A stretch of 64,000 bases of DNA from WJKG01 sp964627305 (GCA_964627305.1 CAZVHP010000006.1:1-64000); one strand, 5' to 3'; shown: positions 54,232 to 63,539, numbered from the stretch's first letter. Program-made: numbers and translations. The notes: generated by a model not told the origin, from the sequence alone.

Positions 54232-55875
54232 TCAGCGCTTCGTCTTGCTACTGGATGACGACGATGATGAAGATGATTTGCTGCTGCCATCGCTCGACGA
54301 CGATGACTTGCTGCTGCCGCCGGCAGAGCTCGAGGATTCCTTGCTCTTGGCCGAACTGCCCGCATCCGTCTTGCGGTAGGAGCTGCCACCGGTCGCCTTA
54401 CTGTCAGAACCGCCGGAAGAACCGGAACTGGACGGCTTCTTATAGCTGCCTGAGCCGGTTGATGACGAAGGGGTCCTTGCCTTGTAGTCAGTGCTGCGGC
54501 TCGACGATCCGGCGCTTCCACTCTTCTTCTGATAGTAGCCACCCGATGATTCACTCTGGCGGCCCTTCTCATAAGTGTTATCGGAGCCCTTGGCTGAACT
54601 GCGGCTGCCGTAGTCATCCACCCGGTAGGTGTCGCGAGACTTCGCACCGCGGTCAGTGTCGCCCGATTCCGGCGTCCTGGCCTTGTATCCACTCACCCCG
54701 GAGCCGGTCGCTTTGTAGCCACCTCTGCTTCCGGAATAGACACCCGATCCCTCATCGCCAAGGCCCGCCGACTGATACCCACGCCCGCTCTTGACCACCT
54801 CCGTATTTCCTCTCGCATGCTTCTTCGAGGTGTTCAGTATCTTGTAGCTGTTCTCACTCGCGTCCCCGTGATAGGTCTTTCCGTCCCGTGTAGTCGCCGT
54901 GATGCGCGTGTCCTTCTGGGTCACGGTAGTCGTCTGCTTGGCGATCTTTTCATACTTGGCATGATAGTCGGGATACCCGCTGGTCACCGGATCGCGATAT
55001 CCCACCGAACGCACCTCTTTGTACTTGGACGTATTCGACGGTGAGGTTCGCACTACGTAGTGGTTCAGTACCAGCGTGTTGTACCGCGTGATATGAATGT
55101 CGGACTCCCAGCAGTAGCCCCACCGATCGTAGATAGTCACCGTGTGCCAGCCGACATACACCCGCGGGACATACAGCGGCGCACATCCCCAGTAGATACC
55201 GTTGATGTAGACCGACCCTCCGATCGGATAATCGATATACACATTACCGCAGGCCACCCACGACGGATACGACGGGTAGTACACCGGCCGGAAATAGACC
55301 GGCTCCCACTCATTGACATAGACGGCTGTACGATCCCAGGCAAAGCGCTGGCCATCATACGCAACAAAGTACTTACGGTTTACGTGATCCATGAAGTCGA
55401 ACCGATCATCCCAGTCGCAGACCAATCCGGAGACGCCATGCCAATTCGGAATCGGAAACCGCTCCCGCGAGGCGATCACCTGAATGTTCTCAACACCTTC
55501 AGGGCCAGTCACCACCAGATCATAATCCGCACCATCACCCGGCAGCCGATTGGTCACACCGCCATACACGAAATTGTCCTGATCCGGATGACCCGGATAC
55601 AGCAGATTGACCCGCCCCTTTGTGTCGATCGCGTAAATCGCCACGAAAGCATCGGAATTCACCCGGAAGTGTATGGTGATCTTGTCGCCAATGTAATACT
55701 CACCATCGGAGTGATTCGTCCAAATCTCGACGTCGAGATAACGATCAACCTTGACCCGATCGTACCAGGCATAGTCGTCGCTGCCGTACGGCCGGTCATC
55801 GGACGCCCGCGCCAGCGGCGAAAGCAGCACCATCACCACCAGCGCAATCATGATTGTAAGTGTCTTGCGATACAT
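54232..55875 (-). CDS. DUF4384-type envelope protein with Ser/Gly/Lys-rich C-terminal tail
   Basis: 547 residues. Signal peptide (TIMIALVVMVLLSPLARA). The N-terminal part (about 48-125: VEIWTNHSDGEYYIGDKITI, HFRVNSDAFVAIYAIDTKGR, VNLLYPGHPDQ) is the DUF4384 pattern. Next comes a Tyr/Trp-rich part with a PEGA-like segment (about 200-270, YIDYPIGGSVYINGIYWGC), then a low-complexity region from about 300 rich in Ser, Gly, Tyr and Lys, ending in an almost pure serine run. Surface or matrix protein by appearance. Starts 5 bases after the lipoprotein gene. Repetitive DNA makes the tail length prone to slippage. Confidence 0.7.
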   Translation of the reverse strand: MYRKTLTIMIALVVMVLLSPLARASDDRPYGSDDYAWYDRVKVDRYLDVEIWTNHSDGEYYIGDKITIHFRVNSDAFVAIYAIDTKGRVNLLYPGHPDQDNFVYGGVTNRLPGDGADYDLVVTGPEGVENIQVIASRERFPIPNWHGVSGLVCDWDDRFDFMDHVNRKYFVAYDGQRFAWDRTAVYVNEWEPVYFRPVYYPSYPSWVACGNVYIDYPIGGSVYINGIYWGCAPLYVPRVYVGWHTVTIYDRWGYCWESDIHITRYNTLVLNHYVVRTSPSNTSKYKEVRSVGYRDPVTSGYPDYHAKYEKIAKQTTTVTQKDTRITATTRDGKTYHGDASENSYKILNTSKKHARGNTEVVKSGRGYQSAGLGDEGSGVYSGSRGGYKATGSGVSGYKARTPESGDTDRGAKSRDTYRVDDYGSRSSAKGSDNTYEKGRQSESSGGYYQKKSGSAGSSSRSTDYKARTPSSSTGSGSYKKPSSSGSSGGSDSKATGGSSYRKTDAGSSAKSKESSSSAGGSSKSSSSSDGSSKSSSSSSSSSSKTKR

Positions 55876-55880
55876 AGCAG

Positions 55881-56753
55881 TTACCTTCCTTCCCGGACCC
55901 CATGCTGGTCCGGATCTATCGCCTCGCTGATCTCGAGATCGTCCTCACCGGGGAGGCCGGGCGATAATTCGCGATTATCAGTATCAGTCTGATATGCCCA
56001 CTGGAAGTCGACTGAGGTAGCTCCAATATTCGTCACGCGAAGCTTGGCGTAATGGTAGTCCTCGGTCCAGATGACATATGTATGACCTTCTATCAGTTCC
56101 AGTTGCCTCACCTGTACCCAACCGTTGTCGGGAGCATAGCCAATCTCGGCAAAACTGTACGTATACCCCATGTCCTGCATATCAGTGCCGTCGCGGCCGG
56201 CCATCAGCCAGAAAATCCCGCCGTCTACCCACACAAACACGTCTGCCGATGCATGATTCCACGGCACCACTTCTGCATTCTCAAGGGAGAATCCAGCCCA
56301 CGCCGGCTGTGCGTCGGCATCGTACAGCTTGACCGTCCCCTCTTTGCGCGGCGTATCAAAGACGTTCTCGGCCGACAATAGCGACACCCGCCCGTAGCGA
56401 TCCACCGAAGCGATCGCATACCAGTAAGTCACTCCATTGATCGCCGTGTTGTCCACGTAGCCCGGCTCATAGTAAATCAAGTCCAGATCAGGATTCGGTA
56501 CCGCCGTGCGGCGACCAATCTCCTCGTAGCCGGTGGTAGCCTCAAATGAACGATAGATGATAAACTCGACAATGTCGTTGCGATAAGGTCCCGTCCAGTA
56601 TAACTCAACAGCTCCGTCGGCTGTCACGCTGTACACTCCCTGCGGCGGCTGCGGGTACGGGTTGACGATACTATCGCTGGAGTCATCGTCGCATCCGACC
56701 ACGAAGACCGCGGCGGCAAGTATCAGAAATGCCAAAGGCATACGCGCTTTCAT
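55881..56753 (-). CDS. lipoprotein with fibronectin-type-III-like domain
   Basis: 290 residues. Signal peptide with lipobox (LAFLILAAAVFVVGC, then DDDSSDS), so lipid-anchored. Residues about 38-130 look like a fibronectin type III domain (GAVELYWTGPYRNDIVEFII; GVTYWYAIASVDRYGRVSLL). The C-terminal half is beta-rich and unassigned. First gene of the envelope unit with the DUF4384 and Lys-rich proteins. No enzymatic motif seen. Confidence 0.75.
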   Translation of the reverse strand: MKARMPLAFLILAAAVFVVGCDDDSSDSIVNPYPQPPQGVYSVTADGAVELYWTGPYRNDIVEFIIYRSFEATTGYEEIGRRTAVPNPDLDLIYYEPGYVDNTAINGVTYWYAIASVDRYGRVSLLSAENVFDTPRKEGTVKLYDADAQPAWAGFSLENAEVVPWNHASADVFVWVDGGIFWLMAGRDGTDMQDMGYTYSFAEIGYAPDNGWVQVRQLELIEGHTYVIWTEDYHYAKLRVTNIGATSVDFQWAYQTDTDNRELSPGLPGEDDLEISEAIDPDQHGVREGR

Positions 56754-56942
56754 TGGTTCGATCTCCTGTTGCCAGTATTGTCTGTCTGACTGTTATACAA
56801 ACAGCGTGCCAAATCATACAATCAATTGATTTACAATGAGATAACAGAAGCCCCTCAAGCCTCGATTCAGCTTCAGCGCACATTAATTGTGCGTGGTCAC
56901 GGACCGATGCACCGATTTCGTGCAGCCCACCCAGCCCGCAAA

Positions 56943-58292
56943 TCAACCGCGCGAGAGCTTGTATTCCCTGATCTTGGTCCTGAGAGTGTTGCGGTGGATC
57001 CCCAGCGCTTCCGCTGTCGCGGCCAGATTCCAGTCCATCCGGTCAAGGCAGAAGCGGATATGACGCCGCTCCACCTCGGCAAGCGGCACAAGCTCCTGAG
57101 CCGTCGACCCGGACTCTTCGCCACTCAGCCCGGACAGGGATTCGGCCGTGATCATCTCCCCGGCGGTCAAAATCGCTGCGCGCTCGATGACGTTCTGCAG
57201 CTCCCGAACATTACCCGGCCAGTCATAGTCACACAGCAGTTGTGCCGCGTGTGGAGTCAGCCCCTCGATGTGCCTGCCCGACCGGCGATTGATCCGGTCT
57301 ATGAAGGTCTGAGCCAACAGCAAAATGTCGCCCCGACGTGCGGCGAGCGCCGGCAGTTCGATGCGCATGATGTTCAGTCGGTAGTACAGATCCTGGCGGA
57401 AGCCCCCCTGCGCGACCATGGCCTCCAGATCTCGATTGGTTGAGGCCAGAATGCGCAGGTCAAGAACTGTGGGAGTCGTGCTCCCCAGCCGTTGAATGGT
57501 CTTGTCCTCGATCGCCCGCAGCAGCTTGGCCTGCATCGGCGGCGGCATTTCGCCGATTTCGTCAAGCAGCAGGGTACCGCCGTCAGCCAGCTCGAACCGG
57601 CCCTGACGTGCCTGCTCGGCTCCAGTGAAAGCCCCCCTTTCATGACCGAACAACTCTGACTCCAGAAGTGTCTCCGGAAACGCCGCGCAGTTGACGGTCA
57701 CCAACGGTTTCGACGACCGCTCAGAGAGGGAGTGAATCGCACGAGCCACCAGCTCCTTGCCGGTCCCCGATGGCCCCGTGATCAACACTGTCGTGTCGCG
57801 CCCGGCCACCAGTCCGATCAATTTCAGAACTGCCTTGATCGCCGGTGACTCCCCCACGATCTCAGTGGTGGGATACACATCCTCCAGACGCTCTCGCAGC
57901 AGTTGGTTGCTGACCACCAGCCGATTCTGCTCGGCTGCCCGACGAAGCTTCATCAGCAGCTCATCAAGGTCCTCGATCGGTTTCGTCAAATAGTCGGCGG
58001 CTCCTGCCTTGACAGCCCTGACAGCCGTCTCCACCGATCCGAAGGCAGTGAGAACTATCGCCTGTACGAAGGGATTGATCGTCTTCAGATGCTGCACCAG
58101 CTCAATACCGTCCATTCCGGGCATCTTCATATCGACCAGGGCCACGGGAGCAAACACCGATCGGTATGCCTCCAGGGCGTCAGCGCCGTTTGCCGCGCAC
58201 GTCACATCAAACCCCTTACCCCGCAGGAAACCGGCCAGCAACTCGCGCTGGCTGGCCTCATCATCGACAATCAGAATCCGAATACCTGACAT
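56943..58292 (-). CDS. sigma54-dependent response regulator, NtrC family
   Basis: 449 residues. Receiver domain (1-120) with Asp10/Asp11, phospho-acceptor Asp54 in LVDMKMPGMDG and Lys104. AAA+ domain (about 140-375): GPSGTGKELVARAIHSLSER (Walker A), the sigma54-contact loop GAFTGA in GHERGAFTGAEQ, and LLLDEIGEMPPPMQAKLLRA. Fis-type HTH at the C-terminus (about 405-445: FCLDRMDWNLAATAEALGIH). Activates sigma54 promoters after phosphorylation. No adjacent kinase; the NtrB-like kinase at 43.3 kb is one candidate partner. Confidence 0.96.
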   Translation of the reverse strand: MSGIRILIVDDEASQRELLAGFLRGKGFDVTCAANGADALEAYRSVFAPVALVDMKMPGMDGIELVQHLKTINPFVQAIVLTAFGSVETAVRAVKAGAADYLTKPIEDLDELLMKLRRAAEQNRLVVSNQLLRERLEDVYPTTEIVGESPAIKAVLKLIGLVAGRDTTVLITGPSGTGKELVARAIHSLSERSSKPLVTVNCAAFPETLLESELFGHERGAFTGAEQARQGRFELADGGTLLLDEIGEMPPPMQAKLLRAIEDKTIQRLGSTTPTVLDLRILASTNRDLEAMVAQGGFRQDLYYRLNIMRIELPALAARRGDILLLAQTFIDRINRRSGRHIEGLTPHAAQLLCDYDWPGNVRELQNVIERAAILTAGEMITAESLSGLSGEESGSTAQELVPLAEVERRHIRFCLDRMDWNLAATAEALGIHRNTLRTKIREYKLSRG

Positions 58293-58335
58293 GGCCTATA
58301 CGTACTTCCCATTTGGCTCACGGGCAACAAGAAAC

Positions 58336-58363
58336 GGCCCGCCCTGCGAGGGCAGGACGGGCC
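58336..58363 (-). terminator. terminator between the barrel gene and the NtrC-type gene
   Basis: GGCCCG-C-CCTGC pairs with GCAGG-A-CGGGCC (11 bp with one mismatch); on the minus strand it is followed by GTTTCTTGTT. It isolates the NtrC-type gene from the barrel gene upstream. Confidence 0.7.
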
Positions 58364-58387
58364 ATACATAACTTATCAGACTGCCGC

Positions 58388-59044
58388 TTAATCCTTACCG
58401 AACAACACCCTGACCCCGGCGTGGATGTCAATTACGGACACGTTCTCACCGAATGTAAGCTCTTCAAGGCCGTACTTCTTGTCATTATCCTTGCTGAAGG
58501 CATAATGGTAATTGCCCTCAATAAACAGCCCGCCCCAGTCAGAGGTGAAGTAGAACAACCCGGCACCAATACCCAGTGCCCAGGCACCCCCATACGAAAT
58601 CTCACGGAATCGATCGCCGTCCTGATGCCTCGCAAACGTCGTGAACCTCGGATGCTCGATACCGAAATGGGCCTTCACATATGGCTCAATACTCGACTCT
58701 CCCTGGAAGTAATACTTCAGATAGACATTGGGGTTGAACAACCGGTGATACAGACCCTTGTCCTCAAGATTCTGAATGTCCTCGTGGCCCATCCGGGTAT
58801 AGATGAAAGAGAACCCCAGCACCATGTTGGGCTTCAAGAAGTAACCGATATCGATACCGACAGAAGCCCCAAGCGTAGCGCCAACACTATCGCTGAACTC
58901 AGTAATTCCGCCAAGCGGGATTCCTATTCCACCATAGAAGCCAACCTCGAGGATGTCAACGAACTCGAAATCGTCCTGTGCGGCCGCAGGCTGCGCAAAC
59001 AGCATCACCAGCGCCAGTGTCATCACCGTGGCAATCAATTTCAT
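58388..59044 (-). CDS. small outer-membrane beta-barrel protein
   Basis: 218 residues from the ATG at 59044 (GAGGAC upstream). Signal peptide KLIATVMTLALVMLFAQPAA. The mature sequence has eight or so amphipathic strands (VGFYGGIGIPLGGITEF, VGIDIGYFLKPNMVLGFSFI, WALGIGAGLFYF, GLFIEGNYHYAF, VIDIHAGVRVLF), like OmpW/OprG-type porin-like barrels. Function unknown. Single-gene unit with its own terminator. Confidence 0.75.
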   Translation of the reverse strand: MKLIATVMTLALVMLFAQPAAAQDDFEFVDILEVGFYGGIGIPLGGITEFSDSVGATLGASVGIDIGYFLKPNMVLGFSFIYTRMGHEDIQNLEDKGLYHRLFNPNVYLKYYFQGESSIEPYVKAHFGIEHPRFTTFARHQDGDRFREISYGGAWALGIGAGLFYFTSDWGGLFIEGNYHYAFSKDNDKKYGLEELTFGENVSVIDIHAGVRVLFGKD

Positions 59045-59354
59045 AGAGTATGTCCTCAACAGTTCATCCTTCTTTCCCACTGCCATTGAGACGTGCCGCA
59101 CCCAAAGTTCGTTCAGCCCTCCGGGCGTTTGCACGCGAAAGCCTGAAGAAACACATTAAATAGTCCTTTGTCAATATTTTCGTCCCGATCTTCCTTAACA
59201 CCTGTGTGTACCTCAGAACCGAGGTCTGTGCATCAAGAGAAGCGCCATCGGGCTGTGCACAGGTCGATCGCCACAACCGCACACAGTTCCGAAAAAACCA
59301 CTTGAAAAAGCGTACAGATCGAGTATCATTCGGGCTTTACGTGGAAATGCACTT

Positions 59355-60635
59355 ATGGGAATGAAAGCACTCGTCATTGGCTCCGGAGGCCGCGAACATA
59401 CGCTAATCTGGAAGCTCAAGCAATCAAAGAAGATCGACAAGATCTTCTGCGCCCCCGGTAATGGCGGCATCACGCAGGGAGCCAAATGCATCAATATCGA
59501 ACCTGACAACGTCAAGGGGCTGTGCGACTTCGCCCTCCGCAACAAAGTCGGACTGACTGTCGTTGGCCCCGAGGATCCACTTGCTGCGGGAATCGTCGAT
59601 GAATTCCAGAAAAGAAAACTGCGCATTTTCGGGCCGGACAAAGAGGGTGCCCGACTCGAAGCCAGCAAGGTCTTTGCCAAGGAATTCATGCGCAAGTATC
59701 ACATTCCCACCGCCCCGTTCAAAGTGTTTGACTCCATCTCTGAGGCGACCGGCTTCTGCAAATCGGTCGAGTTCCCAATCGTCATCAAAGCTGACGGCTT
59801 GGCCGCCGGCAAGGGTGCCGTAATCGTCAGGAACGCTGAGGAGGCCACGCGAACACTCGAAGAGATGATGGTGAAGAAGGTCTTCGGCAAAGCCGGTAAG
59901 CAGGTTATCATTGAATCCTTCCTCAAGGGCCGCGAGTTGTCCATCATGGCCATTTGCGACGGCAAGACCTACCTGCCCATGCTCCCAAGCCAGGATCACA
60001 AGCAGGCCTTCGATGGAGACAAAGGCCCTAACACCGGCGGCATGGGCGCCTATTGCCCGGTTCCATTCGTCGATGAAGACATGCTGAAAGAAATCGAGGA
60101 GCACGTTCTTATTCCGACTGTCGATGGCCTGAAAGCAGAAGGTATCCGCTATCGCGGGGTCATCTACGCCGGTCTCATGATGACTGATGACGGCCCACGC
60201 GTCCTGGAATACAATGTCCGCTTCGGGGACCCTGAGACCCAGGCCGTTCTCCCCCTGCTCAAAAGCGATCTGGCTGACCTGATGCTGGCCACGGTCAACG
60301 GTAAGCTGGCATCATTCGGCAAGCTTGACTGGTACGACGAATCCGCAGTCTGTGTCATCATGGCCTCCAAAGGTTACCCCGGATCATACAAAAAGGGCCT
60401 GCCCATCACTGGCCTGCAGCTCCAGGAGAATAACGCCTTCATCTTCCACGCGGGCACATCTCGCAAAGGCAATCGTTTCTTCACCAATGGAGGTCGGGTC
60501 CTGGGCGTGATGGCCTACGACAAGTCGCTGAAGAAAGCCATTTCCCGAGCTTACAAGATTGTAGACAAAGTGAAGTTCGACGGGGCGCATTACCGCAAAG
60601 ACATCGGCTCGAGAGCCGGACACCCGGCCAAATAA
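59355..60635 (+). CDS. purD: phosphoribosylamine-glycine ligase
   Basis: 426 residues. Makes glycinamide ribonucleotide from phosphoribosylamine, glycine and ATP. N-terminal KALVIGSGGREHTLIWKLKQ; ATP-grasp with IVIKADGLAAGKGAVIVRNA, LPSQDHKQAFDGDKGPNTGG (GARS signature) and VLEYNVRFGDPETQAVLPLL. Full length. ATG at 59355, or 59361. Fifteen bases before purE. Confidence 0.97.
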   Translation: MGMKALVIGSGGREHTLIWKLKQSKKIDKIFCAPGNGGITQGAKCINIEPDNVKGLCDFALRNKVGLTVVGPEDPLAAGIVDEFQKRKLRIFGPDKEGARLEASKVFAKEFMRKYHIPTAPFKVFDSISEATGFCKSVEFPIVIKADGLAAGKGAVIVRNAEEATRTLEEMMVKKVFGKAGKQVIIESFLKGRELSIMAICDGKTYLPMLPSQDHKQAFDGDKGPNTGGMGAYCPVPFVDEDMLKEIEEHVLIPTVDGLKAEGIRYRGVIYAGLMMTDDGPRVLEYNVRFGDPETQAVLPLLKSDLADLMLATVNGKLASFGKLDWYDESAVCVIMASKGYPGSYKKGLPITGLQLQENNAFIFHAGTSRKGNRFFTNGGRVLGVMAYDKSLKKAISRAYKIVDKVKFDGAHYRKDIGSRAGHPAK

Positions 60636-60650
60636 GAAGGATACCCCCTT

Positions 60651-61097
60651 ATGCCAAAGGTCCTCATCGTAATAGGGTCCCAATCGGACATGGAGTACGC
60701 CGAGAAGTGCCGCATCCAATTGGAGACATTCAAGATTCAGGGAAACATCGAGGTCTCCTCAGCACACCGTCATCCGGAGCAAACTGCAAGGCTTACTGCC
60801 GGCGCCGAGAACGACGGATATGAGGTGATCATTGCTATGGCCGGTCTGGCCGCAGCCTTGCCGGGTACCGCCGCCGCGCACTCCAATCTTCCGGTGATCG
60901 GAGTACCGATTCCCGCCGCTCTCGGCGGACTCGACTCCTTGCTCGCCATTGCCCAGATGCCACCCGGCATCCCGGTCGCAACAGTGGCTATCGGTTCCCC
61001 GGGAGCGAAAAACGCCGCCGTCCTCGCCGCGCGCATTCTGGCCCTGAAGCATGCGGATGTCAGGCAGGCGCTCGAGGAACATCGCAAATCACTGTAG
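60651..61097 (+). CDS. purE: PurE-type phosphoribosylaminoimidazole carboxylase/mutase
   Basis: 148 residues. Acts on carboxyaminoimidazole ribonucleotide in purine synthesis. Motifs: GSQSDMEYAEKC, SSAHRHPEQT, AGLAAALPGTAAA, LGGLDSLLAIAQMPPGIPVA and GAKNAAVLAARILAL. The PurE histidine of GGAAHLPG is Ala here and SAHRTP is SAHRHP, so it is not a standard class I enzyme. Whether it uses N5-CAIR or AIR plus CO2 is unclear. Directly after purD. Confidence 0.88.
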   Translation: MPKVLIVIGSQSDMEYAEKCRIQLETFKIQGNIEVSSAHRHPEQTARLTAGAENDGYEVIIAMAGLAAALPGTAAAHSNLPVIGVPIPAALGGLDSLLAIAQMPPGIPVATVAIGSPGAKNAAVLAARILALKHADVRQALEEHRKSL

Positions 61098-61176
61098 ACA
61101 GAGACCGGATCGTTTTCGTCTCATACGTGTAGAATTGTCAAGACGCTTAAGAGCTATTCAATCGAAGGGAGAATGC

Positions 61177-62085
61177 ATGCGTAATACCAACTTAGCCAGG
61201 ATGATCAGTGTCGGGCTGGTTCTGGCCTTTGCAACGGTGTTCGGCCTGGGGGCAGCAAATGTTGCCGCTGATGAAACCAAGGCTAAGGAGAGTTTCAATC
61301 TCGGAGTCGAGTCGATGCAGGCCGGCAATCATGCCGATGCCATCCTCGCGTTCAAACAGGCCATCAGTGTCGATCCGAACTATGTCGATGCTTACATCAA
61401 TCTTGGCGCCGCTCACTTCCAAACTGCCAATTTCGCCGAGGCCCTGACAGCGTTCAAGACTGCGACTGACAAAGACCCAAAGAACCTTGATGCCTGGCTC
61501 AACCTCGGCCGCGTCAACTACGCCCTGAAGAAGTTCGGCGATGCCGAACTCGCGTTCAAGCAGGCCCTGGAGCTTGACCCGACCAATTCCGAGCTGTACA
61601 AGGAACTGGGAAAGACCTACTACAATCAGCGCCAATACGGCAATGTCATTACGGCCCTCAAAGCCTGTCACGAGAACGGCGGCGGTGATTTCCTGACGTG
61701 GTTCATGCTGGGCAAAGCCCATGAGAATCAGGACAAGACATCCGACGCCATCAGTGCCTACCAGCAGTCGATCAAGGCCCGAAGCGACAACTACAATGCC
61801 TACTTCGCCCTCGGCCAGATTCACCTGAAGCGGGAAGATTTCATGAAGGCGGCTGACATGTACGACAAAGCCCTGAAAGCCGACCCTCAGAAGTTCCGCG
61901 CCGCCTACAACTACGCTGTCGCCATTGAATCGGCCGATCCCGATGCCGTCGATCGCAACATCGCCGCCTGGCAGGCCTTCGTCAAAGTCGCCAAGGGCAA
62001 TCCCAAAGCCAAGCGCGACCTCGATATCGCCCTGGCCCATATCGAAGAGCTTAAAGAGCGCAAGAAGCTGATGGAGCTGAACTGA
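61177..62085 (+). CDS. secreted TPR-repeat protein
   Basis: 302 residues from the ATG at 61177 (AAGGGAG upstream). Signal peptide (MISVGLVLAFATVFGLGAAN, then VAADE). The mature protein is about seven tandem TPR units: SMQAGNHADAILAFKQAISV, YINLGAAHFQTANFAEALTA, WLNLGRVNYALKKFGDAELA, YKELGKTYYNQRQYGNVITA, and so on. Periplasmic protein-interaction scaffold by appearance. Eighty bases after purE and followed by a terminator; functional link to purines unlikely. Confidence 0.85.
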   Translation: MRNTNLARMISVGLVLAFATVFGLGAANVAADETKAKESFNLGVESMQAGNHADAILAFKQAISVDPNYVDAYINLGAAHFQTANFAEALTAFKTATDKDPKNLDAWLNLGRVNYALKKFGDAELAFKQALELDPTNSELYKELGKTYYNQRQYGNVITALKACHENGGGDFLTWFMLGKAHENQDKTSDAISAYQQSIKARSDNYNAYFALGQIHLKREDFMKAADMYDKALKADPQKFRAAYNYAVAIESADPDAVDRNIAAWQAFVKVAKGNPKAKRDLDIALAHIEELKERKKLMELN

Positions 62086-62132
62086 CGACAACAGCCCTGT
62101 TCGAACCGGCGCCGCGCGCCCATACATAACAG

Positions 62133-62158
62133 GCCCTGTCACGAATCCGTGGCGGGGC
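62133..62158 (+). terminator. Rho-independent terminator after TPR gene
   Basis: GCCCTGTCACG pairs with CGTGGCGGGGC (11 bp with two G-T pairs) around a 4-base loop, followed by TTTCTCC. Confidence 0.75.
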
Positions 62159-62218
62159 TTTCTCCATTGAGTCGCGAGTTGATCTCACACTCGTCTGGCC
62201 GGCGCACTCGCCAGAGAA

Positions 62219-62249
62219 AACGGCAAGGCGTATACTGCGCCTTGCCGTT
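62219..62249 (-). terminator. Rho-independent terminator after repeat protein
   Basis: AACGGCAAGGCG and CGCCTTGCCGTT form a perfect 12-bp stem with a 7-base loop; on the minus strand the tail is TTCTCT. Lies 37 bases after the stop codon of the repeat-protein gene. Confidence 0.85.
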
Positions 62250-62285
62250 CTCCACCTGTATCTCCGATTGCAAATAGGCCGAAGA

Positions 62286-63539
62286 TCACTGCCTGAACTC
62301 AACCCGACTGAAATCCTCCCAGACAATCTCAACCTTGTCGCCCTTATCGGTCCACACGAAGATACCCTTGTTGTCCTCGTCAACATCGTTGGATCCGCGA
62401 AGCCGGAACTCCCTTCCATCTGCTACCGTCACCAAACATGAACGGTATGACTTCTTCTCTATTGACTTGATCAGCCCAAACTCGATGTCATACTCGACAC
62501 CGTGGTACTCCCCGTCCAGAATCTCCCAGGTGTACGCCTCGTCGGCATCCCAGACGATGTCGCCCGTATAGGAACTGCCATCCTCCGTGTACACAGTGCC
62601 GCGAAGCTTCCTGCCGCCGTCAAAAGCATCATAGCCAACCTCACGGGCCGGCGAACCAAAATCCAGACGCTCGAATTCGTTCCACTTGACCACGGCCTGA
62701 CCGAAACCCGGGTCACTGACGACAATGCCACGATTACCATCGTTCACGTCGTTCGTACCCCGCAGGAGAACTTCCTCCCCGCTCTTAAGTGTCACCATGG
62801 CACCACTGGAGCTGTAGCGCTCGATCGCCTTGATCTTGCCGAATTCAATCTTCCTTTTGCGATTCTTCTCAGAACCATCCAGAATGTCACCGGTGAAAAT
62901 CTCATCCATGTCCCAGCACACCCAACCGGTGAACTGCTCGCCCCGACGTGTCGTAAGCGTGCCATACAGCCGATCCCCAAAACCCGATCTCTTGTTGCTC
63001 TTGGCCGGCATCAACTCAACGGCGTCAATATCTTCCCACACAAACTCGATCTCCCCCTTGCTCTCATCTTCAATGATGATCTCGCGCACACTCGTTCCGA
63101 TATCGGTCGAGCCGCCGCTCAGCTCGACTTTCTCCCCAGATTTCAGTGTGAGCAGCACCTTGTCCTTGCCGATAGCCTCCATCTTCCGAATGTGCCCGAA
63201 ACGAATGCCAGACTGGGCGCTGTTGGAAGAGATGAAAATACCTCCGCTCTCACGGCTTATGGTCATCCCGAAGATCGTGACTTTCTTGCCGCGATCGGAG
63301 TACTTCTTGCGCCGGTCCGAATCGAAATCGTCGAACAATGATTCATCCAGCTTCTTGTTTCCATCCAGCACATCCACCCAGCTCCCCTCGTTCTTGTCCC
63401 AGCGAATTAGTCCCTCAAAGGTGTCACCGTCGACGGTCGTTATCCGCCCGTAGATACGCCCCTCGTTTCCCGCCAGAACTGAAGACGCCATCACCACTGC
63501 CAGAAAACTCATCGCCAGCATCAGTTTCACCAGCCTCAT
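62286..63539 (-). CDS. secreted protein with three tandem ~125-residue repeats
   Basis: 417 residues from the ATG at 63539 (AGGAGG upstream). Signal peptide LMLAMSFLAVVMASSVLA. Three repeats can be aligned: IYGRITTVDGDTFEGLIRWD, LYGTLTTRRGEQFTGWVCWD and LRGTVYTEDGSSYTGDIVWD each open a unit; LLTLKSGEKVELSGGSTDIG, MVTLKSGEEVLLRGTNDVND and LVTVADGREFRLRGSNDVDE close it, followed by a VxWEDxxxVEF strand. Each unit looks like two small beta-barrels (SH3- or Lsm-like). No known family recognised. Single gene between two terminators. Confidence 0.75.
   Translation of the reverse strand: MRLVKLMLAMSFLAVVMASSVLAGNEGRIYGRITTVDGDTFEGLIRWDKNEGSWVDVLDGNKKLDESLFDDFDSDRRKKYSDRGKKVTIFGMTISRESGGIFISSNSAQSGIRFGHIRKMEAIGKDKVLLTLKSGEKVELSGGSTDIGTSVREIIIEDESKGEIEFVWEDIDAVELMPAKSNKRSGFGDRLYGTLTTRRGEQFTGWVCWDMDEIFTGDILDGSEKNRKRKIEFGKIKAIERYSSSGAMVTLKSGEEVLLRGTNDVNDGNRGIVVSDPGFGQAVVKWNEFERLDFGSPAREVGYDAFDGGRKLRGTVYTEDGSSYTGDIVWDADEAYTWEILDGEYHGVEYDIEFGLIKSIEKKSYRSCLVTVADGREFRLRGSNDVDEDNKGIFVWTDKGDKVEIVWEDFSRVEFRQ

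Noticed and set aside
54240..54330. Dense trinucleotide repetition as an independent repeat element
   Set aside because: It is the coding DNA of the serine run at the end of the DUF4384-type protein.
56943..58292. NtrC-type regulator and the NtrB-like kinase at 43.3 kb as an established pair
   Set aside because: They are 12 kb apart with unrelated genes between; the pairing can only be suggested.
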